A stretch of DNA of 64,000 bases from Vreelandella piezotolerans (GTDB lineage Bacteria > Pseudomonadota > Gammaproteobacteria > Pseudomonadales > Halomonadaceae): positions 3,410,001 through 3,474,000 of the forward strand of contig NZ_CP048602.1 in NCBI RefSeq assembly GCF_012427705.1, written 5' to 3'. The notes below the pieces were generated by a model, which saw only the letters and a list, made by a program, of their open reading frames with translations, was not told where the DNA came from and did no database searches. Position 1 is the first letter of the stretch; each line of letters starts with the position of its first letter. The position numbers and the translations under genes were made by a program. This document shows, piece after piece, positions 1 to 9,143 of this stretch.

Positions 1-785
1 TTGCCACGTTTGATCTAGGCAGCTTGGATACGCTGGACGCCCTAGGGGCGCACGAGCAGGTCGTAGGCGTGCCGAAAACGAGTTTGCCCAGCTATCTCGA
101 CCAGTACGCTGCCGACGCTTATAACGACATTGGCGGCCTGCGCTCGCCGGAGATGGAGGCACTGCAACACACCGATCCGACCCTGATTCTTTACACCGGT
201 CGTCAAGCCGAGTGGGAAGCGGAATTGGGCGAGATTGCTCCGCTGCTCAATACCAGCCTGACGGGCGATGATTACCTGACCGCCTTCGATGCCAACGTGC
301 GCGAACTCGCTCGTCAGGTAGGCGAAGAAAATAACGCGGAAGAGGCGCTCGCCACGCTGCATACCGAGATCGAGCAGCAAAGAGAAGCGTTGAGCGACGC
401 GCCGACAACGCTGGTCGTCACCCATAATGGCGGTAACCTGATGCTCAATCAGCACCCGGTGGTCCATGACGTATTGGGCATTGCAACACTGAATATGCCC
501 GAGAGTGTCACCCCCGAGGTACACGGCGAACGCACTTTTACACCGCTTTCCGCTGAAGCGATTGCCGAGATAGCTCCTGAGGTAGTGCTCGTGATCGACC
601 GCAGCGCAGCCATTGGCAATGAACCTGCTGACGCGGACCAGCTGCGCACTTTACTGGCGGAAGCTGGCGCCGAGCCTAGACTCGTGATGCTCACACCGGC
701 CCTTTGGTACCTATCAGGCGGTGGCTTACAAAGCCTGGCGCTGCAAATTGACGAAGTCACTAGCGCGCTAGCAACACAGCTTTAA
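1..785 (+). CDS. Siderophore/heme-type ABC transporter substrate-binding protein (5' truncated)
   Basis: C-terminal part of a periplasmic binding protein of the FatB/CeuE/YclQ class, which delivers ferric siderophores to an ABC importer. The reading frame is open from base 3, so the true start lies left of the window; the visible product begins ATFDLGSLDTLDALG, the typical opening of the first lobe in this family. The lobe after it carries the expected DPTLILYTGRQ segment, and the second lobe starts near THNGGNLML and ends with a SGGGLQSLALQ helix. Signal peptide and lipobox would be outside the window. The permease and ATPase genes are not to the right, where a convergent LysR gene follows after about 80 bp, so any partners must lie upstream. 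Ligand is not predictable from sequence. Confidence 0.8.
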   Translation, partial: ATFDLGSLDTLDALGAHEQVVGVPKTSLPSYLDQYAADAYNDIGGLRSPEMEALQHTDPTLILYTGRQAEWEAELGEIAPLLNTSLTGDDYLTAFDANVRELARQVGEENNAEEALATLHTEIEQQREALSDAPTTLVVTHNGGNLMLNQHPVVHDVLGIATLNMPESVTPEVHGERTFTPLSAEAIAEIAPEVVLVIDRSAAIGNEPADADQLRTLLAEAGAEPRLVMLTPALWYLSGGGLQSLALQIDEVTSALATQL

Positions 786-866
786 ATCATCATCTTTACG
801 AGCCGGTTTCCGTTGCGCTGGTCAATGTACTGCGTCGGATAGTCAGCCATCTGAAGGGCTCGCTTG

Positions 867-1841
867 CTAAGACGGGTCACGGTCGCCTTCGGGCGGCCGT
901 GGTGGCTCATAAGCGGCGGTGCCGCCTAGCTGCCCTGCATGAGCTCTTATGCTTTCCAGCATGGCGGTTGCTGCGGCAGACGGGGAGCCTCTGACCGGTG
1001 TAATGATCCCCAAAGAGCGGGGTACGTACGGTTCGATCAAAGGACGCCAGCCGATGCCCTCTGCAGATATCTGTCGGAAGCTGAATGAAGGAAGCGCTGC
1101 CACTCCTAATCCCGCCGCCACCATCCGTCCAGCGGTGCCAATCTGACTGACTTCACACATCAAGTCCATCTCAAGGCGTGTCTGTTCTAAGACGCTCTCA
1201 ATTGCAGCACGCGTGCTCGATAGGCGGCTCACGCCGATAATGGGATAACGCAGCAGCGCCTCCCAAGGCACGGTGTCCATCGCTAACAAGGGATGCCCCA
1301 CGGGGCAAACCGCGACGAAATAGTCTTCAACGAGCGGCTCGAAATGCGTTGCCTCTACACGAAGCGGCTGTACCGACAGTCCAATGTCTGCCCGGTGATC
1401 ACTTACCAGGTCATCTACCTGGGAGGCCAGCACATCGTGAACACTGATCGCGATATTGGGAAATCGATGCCGATAATCGGCTAGCACGGTCGGTAAGAAT
1501 CCTGCCGCTAGCGTTGGCAGCGCAGCCAGCGTGACTTTGCCTCTCTGTTTATTGAATAGCTCTCCAAGATCACCCAGCGCGTCATCCCAATCGCTAATCA
1601 ATCGCCTAGCCGTTGGCAAAAAGAACTTGCCTTCTGGGGTGAGCTGCACGCCGCGAGGGGAACGGTTGAACAGCACGCCTCCCACACACTCTTCTAGTTT
1701 GCGAATGGCAATACTCAAGGCTGGCTGCGACATGTGCAGCCGCTCCGATGCTTCGACGAAGCTGCCGAACTCAGCAATCGCCACGAAGGCTTTTAGCTGA
1801 CGAATGGAAGGCTGCATAAATAAAGTAAAAGTCTCATTCAT
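867..1841 (-). CDS. LysR-family transcriptional regulator
   Basis: LysR-type regulator of 324 residues, the normal family length. The N-terminal winged helix-turn-helix covers about residues 12-70 (RQLKAFVAIAEFGSFVEAS, then SQPALSIAIRKLE), ending in the typical LTPEG motif; the rest is the effector-binding domain. It is transcribed away from the TAXI-TRAP catabolic operon across a 106 bp gap, the usual position for a regulator of the adjacent pathway, so it probably controls that operon in response to the substrate or an intermediate (inference). An in-frame ATG eight codons downstream (1817, MQPSIRQLK) is an equally good start; neither has a convincing ribosome-binding site. Confidence 0.85.
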   Translation of the reverse strand: MNETFTLFMQPSIRQLKAFVAIAEFGSFVEASERLHMSQPALSIAIRKLEECVGGVLFNRSPRGVQLTPEGKFFLPTARRLISDWDDALGDLGELFNKQRGKVTLAALPTLAAGFLPTVLADYRHRFPNIAISVHDVLASQVDDLVSDHRADIGLSVQPLRVEATHFEPLVEDYFVAVCPVGHPLLAMDTVPWEALLRYPIIGVSRLSSTRAAIESVLEQTRLEMDLMCEVSQIGTAGRMVAAGLGVAALPSFSFRQISAEGIGWRPLIEPYVPRSLGIITPVRGSPSAAATAMLESIRAHAGQLGGTAAYEPPRPPEGDRDPS

Positions 1842-1947
1842 ATAATTATATTAGACAAATACTAGCAGGCTCTCTCATTCTTAATAAGTCAAATGACACG
1901 CATCTTCTGGAACCAACAACCCACAATACCCAGAGAGAGCAACTGCT
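1842..1947. promoter_or_regulatory. Divergent promoter region lysR / TAXI-TRAP operon
   Basis: AT-rich 106 bp gap between two divergent start codons. It contains the perfect palindrome TATAATTATA beginning at 1841 and an AGAGAG ribosome-binding site just before the binding-protein start. A LysR operator of T-N11-A type is expected here, but several sequences fit equally well and I cannot pick one. Confidence 0.4.
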
Positions 1948-2922
1948 ATGTACTCACTCAAAACGCCGCTCTTAACTGCCATTCTCAGCGCTGGCTTGAT
2001 TGCAGGCACCGCCGCCCACGCCGAAGAGCAGCTCTTGATTGGCTCGACCTCCACATCGTCTAGCCAATACGGCTATTTCGTCGCCGTTGGACAAATTATC
2101 AATCAGCATGTCGATGGTGTGCGCACCTCTGTCGTAGAAACCGGTGCCACCGTGGACAACTTGCGGCGCATTTTAAGAAACCAAATCGATATGGGGCTCG
2201 TTACCACCAACGTGGGCTATCACGCCTATGCAGGCGAGGGTGAGTTTGAAGGTCGCCCCGTGGATAACCGTCTTCTTTGGGTTTACTCCCAAGCACCACA
2301 AAATGTCGTGATGCGCGAAGATTCCGGCGTTACCAGCATGGCAGAACTAGACGGCGTGCGCCTGAATCCGGGGATTACCGGCTCTGCCACCGAGGCCACG
2401 ACCATTGCCGTGATGGAGACGCTGGGGCTTACCCCAGAGTATGTGCGCGGTTCTACGACGGATGTGGTCGCCGGTGTCAAAGACAACCGTATGGCGGGAT
2501 ACGTCAAATCTGGCGTGGGCGAAAAGCTGGACGGGTCCTCCATGGACATTGCGACGTTCACGCCGATCCAAGTGCTGTCCCTCAGCGATGAACAGGCTGA
2601 AACGCTGAATGCACAGATGCCTGATATTTCCGTGGTCAATATTCCTGAGGGAGCGGCCGAGGGCATGCCCGCTTACACGACGTGGAGCTTTGGCTTAGCG
2701 ATGCATGCAAGTCCCGAGCTTGACGAAGAAACGGCCTACCAAATCGTTAAAGCCGTGATGGAAAATCCCGACCCGCAAGTCAGTGCACTCGCTAATCTCG
2801 CCGAGGTCGACATCGCCGAACTCACTCTCAGCAGCGGAACGGTGCCCTTTCACCCGGGTGCCGCGCGCTATTTCGAAGAGCAGGGATACGACATTCCTGA
2901 CCGTCTGATGCCGTCAGAATAA
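1948..2922 (+). CDS. TAXI-family TRAP transporter solute-binding protein
   Basis: Periplasmic receptor of a TRAP transporter. Residues 1-26 form a Sec signal peptide ending AHA before EEQ. The mature protein starts LLIGSTSTSSSQYGYFVAVGQ and contains VETGATVDNLRRILRNQIDMG, the layout of the TAXI (TRAP-associated extracytoplasmic immunogenic) family rather than DctP. Length (324) is normal. It is followed after 18 bp by the fused TRAP permease, as is usual for TAXI systems, and then by catabolic genes overlapping by 4 bp each, so it probably captures the substrate of that pathway, a small carboxylate (inference). The exact ligand cannot be read from the sequence. Confidence 0.9.
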   Translation: MYSLKTPLLTAILSAGLIAGTAAHAEEQLLIGSTSTSSSQYGYFVAVGQIINQHVDGVRTSVVETGATVDNLRRILRNQIDMGLVTTNVGYHAYAGEGEFEGRPVDNRLLWVYSQAPQNVVMREDSGVTSMAELDGVRLNPGITGSATEATTIAVMETLGLTPEYVRGSTTDVVAGVKDNRMAGYVKSGVGEKLDGSSMDIATFTPIQVLSLSDEQAETLNAQMPDISVVNIPEGAAEGMPAYTTWSFGLAMHASPELDEETAYQIVKAVMENPDPQVSALANLAEVDIAELTLSSGTVPFHPGAARYFEEQGYDIPDRLMPSE

Positions 2923-2940
2923 GGAAAGGAGCTCGGTTCC

Positions 2941-4818
2941 ATGCGCAATAAGCTGCTCATGCTGGTCGCCCTGTTGTTGGGCGGCTTCATCTTCTATACC
3001 TCAGCAACCGGGCCTTTTGAAAGCTTGGTTCATCGCAGTCTCTTTCTTGCGCTGGTCATCGGGCTGGGGCTACTCACCTATCCACTGGGCGCTGGAAAAT
3101 CCTGGCGCCCCTTAGGGATAGCGATCGATGGGTTATTAGCCCTGGGCGCCATCACCGCCTGCCTGTTCATTACCTTCAACGCTAACCGCATTCTGACCAC
3201 GCTTCCCTGGGCAACCCCCCAAGATATGGCACTCACGGCCATTTTGGTGGTGTCCATTTTGGAAGTTGCTCGACGGGCGATTGGGTGGGTCTTTCCGCTG
3301 TTAGTCACTATCGGCATCGCTTATGCCCTACTGGGTGACCGACTCTCAGGACCGCTTAGCCACCGGGGTTTTGATGCTAGCTTCGTGACGGAAACGCTGT
3401 TTCTCGGGGATTTAGGCGTATGGGGGATGTTGCTAGGCGTCGCAGCCACGACCATTGCCGCGTTTGTGCTTTTTGGTAGCCTTTTGCTTCATACGGGGGG
3501 AGGTCAAACGTTCATTGACCTTTCAATGCGCATCGGTGGGCGTAGCCAAGGGGGCGCCGCCAAAATTGCGACCGTGGCCTCCAGCCTATTCGCGATGGTC
3601 AGCGGCAGTGCAGTAGCGAACGTGGCTACCACCGGCAACTTCACCATTCCGATGATGAAGCGGCTCAAATATCCTCCGGCCTTTGCTGGCGGCGTAGAGG
3701 CCGTGGCATCCACAGGGGGCCAAATCGCACCGCCTATTCTCGGGGCAGCGGCATTCATCATGGCAGAGATACTGGGGGTCAGCTACGTCACCATTGCCCT
3801 CGCTGCCGTATTACCTGCGCTGCTTTTCTATGTCGCAGTATTCTTTACGCTCCACTTGGTAGCGGTACGCAAAGCCCTCCCCTTGGTACCGGAGAGCGAG
3901 CTTCCCGCTTGGCCCGATGTACTTCAATTGAGACGATTAACCCCCATTGTTGCCGCGCTGGGTGGCTTATTTGGGGGTGTTCTAAACGGCTACTCCATCC
4001 AATTCGCCGCTTTTTTAGGCATTACACTGCTGCTGGTCAGCTATCTTTTCTTTGCGTTGCTAGACCGAACACCGCCCCGTCAAATAGCCCGTTCGCTTGT
4101 GACCGGCTTGGAAGATGCGGGTAAGGGCATGGTGATCATCGGGGTGTTACTCGCTGGCGCACAGATTTTGGTCGCCATGCTCAACCTAACGGGCATTGGT
4201 GTCACGCTGTCGACGCTCGTGGTCAGCGTTGCGGGTGAACAGGTTTTCCTAGTGGCCCTGATCGTCGCCGTCATCTGTCTCATTATGGGCATGGGCATTC
4301 CGACTACGGCGGCCTACGTGTTGGTGGCTGCCGTGTTGGCGCCAGCGCTAACGCGCATCGGTATCGAACCGTTAGTCGCCCATCTGTTCGTTTTCTATTT
4401 CGCGACGATATCGGTCATCACGCCACCGGTCTGTATTGCGGTGTTCGTTGCCGCTGGCATTGCTAAGGCGGGCTGGCTGCAGGTCGCTGGCCAAGCCATC
4501 CGCTTGGGGGCGACCACTTACATTATCCCCTTCTTGATTTTGGCGTACCCGGCGCTTATCGGTTTAGGCGATGCCTGGGACATTACCCTAGCCGCTGCGC
4601 GTGCCATGGCCTTTGTCTTGGCTTTTGCCGGCATATTAGGGGGCGCTCGTTTCTTCGGTCACCGCTGGCTGGATAGTGCGCTGCTGGCCATCACAGGACT
4701 ATTAGCGCTGGTACCCAATAGTGCGCTTGGGTTACTCGGCATCGCGGGCCTGACAGGGCTCTATCTATGGGCTTGGCAATCCTCTCGACGTATTGCACTT
4801 CAAGGAGCGGAGCTATGA
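2941..4818 (+). CDS. TRAP transporter permease, fused small and large subunits
   Basis: Inner-membrane permease of 625 residues in which the DctQ-like small subunit (about residues 1-110, four hydrophobic segments) is fused to the DctM-like large subunit, the form normally paired with TAXI receptors. The large domain shows the characteristic segments GSAVANVATTGNFTIP, GGQIAPPILGAAAFIMAE and MGMGIPTTAAYVLVAAVLAP. It would use a sodium or proton gradient for uptake of the ligand captured by the preceding protein. The stop codon overlaps the ATG of the next gene (ATGA), indicating translational coupling to the dehydrogenase. Confidence 0.93.
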   Translation: MRNKLLMLVALLLGGFIFYTSATGPFESLVHRSLFLALVIGLGLLTYPLGAGKSWRPLGIAIDGLLALGAITACLFITFNANRILTTLPWATPQDMALTAILVVSILEVARRAIGWVFPLLVTIGIAYALLGDRLSGPLSHRGFDASFVTETLFLGDLGVWGMLLGVAATTIAAFVLFGSLLLHTGGGQTFIDLSMRIGGRSQGGAAKIATVASSLFAMVSGSAVANVATTGNFTIPMMKRLKYPPAFAGGVEAVASTGGQIAPPILGAAAFIMAEILGVSYVTIALAAVLPALLFYVAVFFTLHLVAVRKALPLVPESELPAWPDVLQLRRLTPIVAALGGLFGGVLNGYSIQFAAFLGITLLLVSYLFFALLDRTPPRQIARSLVTGLEDAGKGMVIIGVLLAGAQILVAMLNLTGIGVTLSTLVVSVAGEQVFLVALIVAVICLIMGMGIPTTAAYVLVAAVLAPALTRIGIEPLVAHLFVFYFATISVITPPVCIAVFVAAGIAKAGWLQVAGQAIRLGATTYIIPFLILAYPALIGLGDAWDITLAAARAMAFVLAFAGILGGARFFGHRWLDSALLAITGLLALVPNSALGLLGIAGLTGLYLWAWQSSRRIALQGAEL

Positions 4819-5741
4819 GTCATCGAGAAGTGAACATGACGACGATCGCCGTGATTGGCTGTGGCACGATCGGCGTCAGTTGGGCCGCCTACTTTCTTTC
4901 CCGCGGTTTACTCGTCACGGCTTTCGACCCGGATACCAACGCCCGTGCCTACTTTGCTCAGCGCGTCGCTGAGGATATGCGTACGCTTGGCGTCGATCCT
5001 ATCACGCCAGTGGTATCGCCCACCCTGGAAGAGGCGCTACAGGGGGCAGAACTGGTCGTCGAAAATGCGCCCGAGTCCATCGCGCTCAAGCAGCAGGTAT
5101 TAGCCGATATTCAACTGATAGCGCCCTCGCAAGCGTTGGTGGTCAGCAGCACCTCCTCTCTAAAGCACTCTGATATCACTGAGGGGACGCCTGCACCTGA
5201 GCGCATCATTATCGCGCACCCCTTCAACCCCCCCCACTTAGTGCCACTGGTCGAACTCTACGGGCCAGATAGTGAACGGGTGCAGCGCTTGGCCGATTTT
5301 TATCACAGCATCGGCAAGCAGCCGGTGGTGCTGCGTAAAGAGATGGTCGGCCATATTGCGAACCGCCTCTCTTCAGCCTTGTGGCGAGAAGCGCTTTATC
5401 TGTTACAGGAGGGCGTGGCCAGCGTCGAAGACATCGATCTAGCGGTGACGGCAGGCCCAGGGTTGCGCTGGGCCATTCAAGGCCCATTCCTGACCTATCA
5501 CCTAGGCGGTGGCCAAGGGGGCATTCGCCACTATCTGGAACATCTCGGCCCTAGCCAGGAGTATCGCTGGGCAAGCTTAGGGCAACCGACCATGAGCGAC
5601 GAACTCTACGAGCAAGTCATCCAAGGAGTAGAGTTAGCCACGCATGGTCACTCACTGCCGGACCTCTTCTCTGAACGAGACCGTCAGTTAACGGCCATCC
5701 AGCATGCGCTAGCAAACGGCAAACAGGAGAAGTCCCTATGA
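4815..5741 (+). CDS. NAD-dependent 3-hydroxyacyl-CoA/hydroxyacid dehydrogenase (carnitine dehydrogenase/lambda-crystallin type)
   Basis: Rossmann-fold dehydrogenase of the 3HCDH family, 308 residues from the ATG at 4815. This start is chosen because it overlaps the upstream stop as ATGA and follows AAGGAG; a longer in-frame form would reach back into the permease. The nucleotide-binding loop is VIGCGTIG near the N-terminus, and the catalytic region is AHPFNPPHLVPLVEL. Single-copy family members of this length act on free or quaternary hydroxyacids (L-carnitine, gulonate) rather than on CoA esters. Because the next gene encodes a beta-keto acid cleavage enzyme, the likely role is oxidation of an imported 3-hydroxyacid to a beta-keto acid. 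Whether the substrate is carnitine is unproven. Confidence 0.85.
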   Translation: MSHREVNMTTIAVIGCGTIGVSWAAYFLSRGLLVTAFDPDTNARAYFAQRVAEDMRTLGVDPITPVVSPTLEEALQGAELVVENAPESIALKQQVLADIQLIAPSQALVVSSTSSLKHSDITEGTPAPERIIIAHPFNPPHLVPLVELYGPDSERVQRLADFYHSIGKQPVVLRKEMVGHIANRLSSALWREALYLLQEGVASVEDIDLAVTAGPGLRWAIQGPFLTYHLGGGQGGIRHYLEHLGPSQEYRWASLGQPTMSDELYEQVIQGVELATHGHSLPDLFSERDRQLTAIQHALANGKQEKSL

Positions 5742-6586
5742 TCGCCTCACCTTGTTTGCTAATGGTTGCCCCCAACGGCGCACGGCGCGTCTATCAAGAC
5801 CACCCTGCCATTCCATTGACCCCAGAAGAGCTCGCACGCGATGCGAAAGAGTGTCTAGCGGCGGGAGCCTCTGCCATGCATCTGCATGTGCGAGAGGCCG
5901 ATGGCCGTCATTTACTCGATGCTGCGGCCTACCAAGAGGCGCTTAGCGCCATCCAAGATGCCGTTGGAGATCAATTACTCCTTCAGGTCACCAGCGAAGC
6001 CGGTGGACGTTATTCACCTTCAGAACAGCGACGTGTGATTGAGGCGTTACAGCCAGAGTACGTGTCTATCGCGGTGCGTGAATGGTTCGGCGATGCGTAT
6101 GAAGTTCACGCCAGTGGCGAGCTGTGCCGTTACTTGGCAAGTCGTGGCACCCATATTCAATACATCGTTTACTCACCTGAAGATATTTATCATTTCAATA
6201 ACTTAAGAGATAAAGGTGTAGTTCCCCACGGCTCGGCGTTTTTGCTCTGCGTGCTTGGACGCTATACAGACCCGCCCATTGCCGACCCTGGCCGTTTACC
6301 AGGTTTTTTACAAGCATTGGCGGCTGGCGACCATTGGGCGGTGTGTGCCTTTGGCCCCACCGAAGGTGATTGCTTAGCGCTAGCAGCCCAGCAAGGCGGC
6401 CATGCTCGAGTCGGCTTTGAAAACAATCTATGGCGGGCGGATGGCCAACTCGCCACCCACAATGCCGAGCTGGTCGCTGAGACCAAGGCGCGTATCGAAG
6501 CAACGGGGCGCCGAGTGATGACGGCACCCGAAGCACGCCACTTCCTTGCCTTGACTACCAATGCACGCACGGGGGTCACCTTATGA
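5738..6586 (+). CDS. Beta-keto acid cleavage enzyme (BKACE, DUF849)
   Basis: 282-residue TIM-barrel enzyme of the BKACE/DUF849 family (Kce and 3-dehydrocarnitine cleavage enzymes). Known members condense a beta-keto acid with acetyl-CoA and split it to acetoacetate plus a new acyl-CoA. Family signatures visible: VAPNGARR at the start, the zinc-binding HLHVRE pair of histidines near residue 47, and GGHARVGFENN near residue 225 with a further histidine. The ATG overlaps the dehydrogenase stop by 4 bp and its own stop overlaps the next ATG, so the three enzymes are coupled. Substrate specificity within BKACE is set by a few pocket residues and cannot be assigned here by eye. Confidence 0.9.
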   Translation: MIASPCLLMVAPNGARRVYQDHPAIPLTPEELARDAKECLAAGASAMHLHVREADGRHLLDAAAYQEALSAIQDAVGDQLLLQVTSEAGGRYSPSEQRRVIEALQPEYVSIAVREWFGDAYEVHASGELCRYLASRGTHIQYIVYSPEDIYHFNNLRDKGVVPHGSAFLLCVLGRYTDPPIADPGRLPGFLQALAAGDHWAVCAFGPTEGDCLALAAQQGGHARVGFENNLWRADGQLATHNAELVAETKARIEATGRRVMTAPEARHFLALTTNARTGVTL

Positions 6587-7956
6587 CGGTCGTAGTCGGT
6601 TGTGGTGCGGGCTTTTCCGGTGATCGTACCGATGCGGCCAGGCCGCTCGTCGATGCACTCATGTCGTACGATGCGCCTCGTGCGCTTATGTTCGAAACAT
6701 TGGGTGAGCGAACGCTGGCGGCGGCCCAATTACGCCGCATCAAAGATCCTGACAGCGGTGATGAGCCGTTGCTGGAAGAGTTTTTATCGCCCGTATTGAG
6801 CGATTGCCTCACCCATCACATTACGGTGTTGGGCAACTTTGGGGCGGCCAACCCTGGGGCAGCCTGCCGTCGTATTCAGCAGCTAGCCAAGCGCTTGGGT
6901 CACACTGAAGCGTGCTTGGCCACGATTCACGGCGATGACGTGAGAGACCAGTTGCATGCCCTCGACTGGCAGGCCTGGGAGGGCGAAAAACGGTCTCTGT
7001 CAGCACTCGAGCACGTGGTCGCCGCCAATGTCTATCTCGGCGCAGATGGGCTGATAGAGGCGATGGCACGAGGGGCACACGTCGTGATTACCGGGCGCGT
7101 GGCCGACCCCTCGCTGGCACTCGCCCCAGTGTGCTACTACCACGACTGGGCAAGCGATGACTGGCACAGGCTTGCCGCTGGGGCATTGGCAGGTCACTTG
7201 ATTGAGTGTGGCACGCAAGTCACCGGGGGCTACTTTGCTGACCCTGGTTTCAAAGACGTCCCTGGTATGGCCTCGCTGGGTTACCCCCTGGTGGAAGTAG
7301 AGCGAAACGGGCGGCTGATCGTGACCAAGCCACCCGGTACGGGTGGCTTGGTCACCGAACAAACGGTGAAAGAACAGCTGTTGTATGAAATACATGACCC
7401 CAGTGCTTACATCACTCCTGATGTCGTCATCGATCTGGCGCATGTCAGCGTCAGACAACTGGCCAAAGACCGCGTCGAAATCACGGGTGTCCGCGGCAAA
7501 CCAGCACCTGCTCGTTTAAAAACCACCGTTAGTTTCCTGGGTGGCTACCAAGGTGAAGCCGAAATCTCTTATGCAGGCCCTAATGCGTTTGCCAGAGCCC
7601 GTCTCGCCAGAGACACGCTGCGACAACGGCTGGCATTACGCTGCCCCGCCAATTTGCGAGCGCGCTTCGACTTGATTGGTGTCTCCAGCGTTTTCGATGG
7701 TGACTCGCACTACAATCCCCATCACATCGGCCAAGCCGCTAGCGATATTCGCCTCCGTCTCGCCGTCGAGCATGCCGACCAGCGCGTGGTGGAGCTGGCA
7801 ACACAGGAGTTATTAGCCCTTTATTGCTGCGGACCTGCTGGCGGTGGCGGCGTCAGGAGACACCATACTCAACGCCTAAAAACCGCTTCGTATTTGGTAC
7901 CCAGACAACAAGTTACCCCCATCGTGACACTGCATAGAGGAGAGGGTAATGCGTGA
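6583..7956 (+). CDS. AtuA-family (DUF1446) protein, large component
   Basis: 457-residue member of the AtuA/DUF1446 family, named for acyclic terpene utilisation in Pseudomonas, where AtuA is required for citronellol/geranyl-CoA degradation but its exact reaction is not settled. The glycine-rich start (VVVGCGAGFSGDRTDAARPL) and ITGRVADPSLALAP are typical. It overlaps the BKACE gene by 4 bp and the following small gene by 8 bp. In many genomes AtuA has a C-terminal extra domain; here that domain is a separate gene, 7949-8275. Presence in a BKACE operon suggests it processes the acyl-CoA or acid released by BKACE (inference). Confidence 0.85.
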   Translation: MTVVVGCGAGFSGDRTDAARPLVDALMSYDAPRALMFETLGERTLAAAQLRRIKDPDSGDEPLLEEFLSPVLSDCLTHHITVLGNFGAANPGAACRRIQQLAKRLGHTEACLATIHGDDVRDQLHALDWQAWEGEKRSLSALEHVVAANVYLGADGLIEAMARGAHVVITGRVADPSLALAPVCYYHDWASDDWHRLAAGALAGHLIECGTQVTGGYFADPGFKDVPGMASLGYPLVEVERNGRLIVTKPPGTGGLVTEQTVKEQLLYEIHDPSAYITPDVVIDLAHVSVRQLAKDRVEITGVRGKPAPARLKTTVSFLGGYQGEAEISYAGPNAFARARLARDTLRQRLALRCPANLRARFDLIGVSSVFDGDSHYNPHHIGQAASDIRLRLAVEHADQRVVELATQELLALYCCGPAGGGGVRRHHTQRLKTASYLVPRQQVTPIVTLHRGEGNA

Positions 7957-8275
7957 ATTATTGCATCGCTACGCCCATGCCCGGGCAGGCGATAAAGGCG
8001 ATCGGCTCAGCTTAGGCGTGTTTGTATACGAGGAAGCGCACTATTCCTGGCTGGTCGAACAGCTCTCGGAAGCGAACGTTGCAGCGCTATTTGCGCATCG
8101 AAATGTGCATCACGTCACTCGGTATTTATTACCTCATCTCAAAGGTATCAACTTAGTGTTGGACGATGCGCTGCAAGGGGGCGTCAATGGCGCGTTGAAC
8201 CTGGATGGACATGGAAAAACGTTGTCCGCCCTACTTTTATCCATGGAGGTCACTCCTCCCGAAGCGGCTCTCTAA
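7949..8275 (+). CDS. AtuA-like small component (C-terminal ferredoxin-fold domain of AtuA as a separate protein)
   Basis: 108-residue protein starting LLHRYAHARAGDKGDR, matching the domain normally found at the C-terminus of full-length AtuA proteins. It has a strong ribosome-binding site (GGAGAGGG) and overlaps the large component by 8 bp, so the two probably form one complex. This is the last gene of the operon. Its 3' end runs 26 bp into the convergent binding-protein gene at 8250, an overlap that leaves no room for a separate terminator. Confidence 0.8.
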   Translation: MRELLHRYAHARAGDKGDRLSLGVFVYEEAHYSWLVEQLSEANVAALFAHRNVHHVTRYLLPHLKGINLVLDDALQGGVNGALNLDGHGKTLSALLLSMEVTPPEAAL

Positions 8276-9140
8276 CATACCGCGCTAGCGTATCGCTCAT
8301 CGGCACGTTGAGGGTAATGCCTTTACCGGGCAAAGGCTGCTGGAACCAGCGTTCGTAGAGTGCCTGCATGTCCCCTTGCTGATAAATGGTGCGCAGCGCT
8401 CGATTGACCTGCGCCACGAACGCCTGATCGTCTTTACGCATCAGCAAGCCCAGTGGCTCTTCGGCGGTAATGGCCTCTTCTGAGAGGGCATAAGCCGTTG
8501 GATCCTCTGACTCTGCGATCATCGTGCTGAGCAGAATGTCGTCCATGGCGAACGCGGCGACGCGGCCATCGGTGACGAGATCGAAGGCCGCTTGCAGCGT
8601 CTCGACCGGTACAACGGAAAGATTCAGCCGCCGTTCACGGTTGGCTTGGTTGATTTGCCCGACGTTGACGGTGCCCCGGGCCACGCTCACACTGCGTCCG
8701 GCCAAATCCTGAAGCGTGTCGTAATGGTTCTCTTTGAGTGAGACGAAGCGCACGGAGACAAAAAAATGACTCAGCGAAAAATCAGCGCTGCGTCGGCGCT
8801 CTTCATTATTGGTGCTTGCGTTGCATTCGATATCGATCTCGCCGCTATTGAGCATCTGCACACGATTACCGGGCGTTCTAAACACGTACTCGATGGCGAG
8901 GGAGGGCAGGCCGAGCTGCTCTTGGAGTTGCGACGCCACCTGCTGGCATAAGTCGATGGAGTATCCGAGCACGTTGCCGTTGTCATCCGTGTAAGAAAAG
9001 GGCGCGGTATCGCCATAGCCCACGCGTAAGGTGCCTGTCTCGCTCAGCCGCTGCAGCGTATCGATATCGGAAGCCGCCGCCGAGGAGACAGCCCACACCG
9101 ACATGAGAAGTCCTACCCACCACTGCACTAGGATTTTCAC
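8250..9140 (-). CDS. Periplasmic amino-acid-binding protein (SBP_bac_3), first of a tandem pair
   Basis: 296-residue extracellular solute-binding protein of family 3. A signal peptide covers about residues 1-23 (ending SSAAA). Mature features: LRVGYGDTAPFSY, GYSIDLCQQVA and IDIECNASTNNEERR, the last resembling the VECGSTTNN segment of glutamate/aspartate-binding GltI. Class: polar or dicarboxylic amino acid binding. It is separated by only 3 bp from a paralogous gene and belongs to the same transcription unit as a diguanylate cyclase; no ABC permease or ATPase is present. It may therefore be a sensory ligand-binding protein rather than a transport component (inference). Confidence 0.85.
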   Translation of the reverse strand: MKILVQWWVGLLMSVWAVSSAAASDIDTLQRLSETGTLRVGYGDTAPFSYTDDNGNVLGYSIDLCQQVASQLQEQLGLPSLAIEYVFRTPGNRVQMLNSGEIDIECNASTNNEERRRSADFSLSHFFVSVRFVSLKENHYDTLQDLAGRSVSVARGTVNVGQINQANRERRLNLSVVPVETLQAAFDLVTDGRVAAFAMDDILLSTMIAESEDPTAYALSEEAITAEEPLGLLMRKDDQAFVAQVNRALRTIYQQGDMQALYERWFQQPLPGKGITLNVPMSDTLARYVREPLREE

Positions 9141-9143
9141 GTT

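Noticed and set aside
4767..4814. Longer N-terminus for the hydroxyacid dehydrogenase
   Set aside because: It would lie inside the TRAP permease gene; ATG 4815 has a ribosome-binding site and the usual ATGA overlap.
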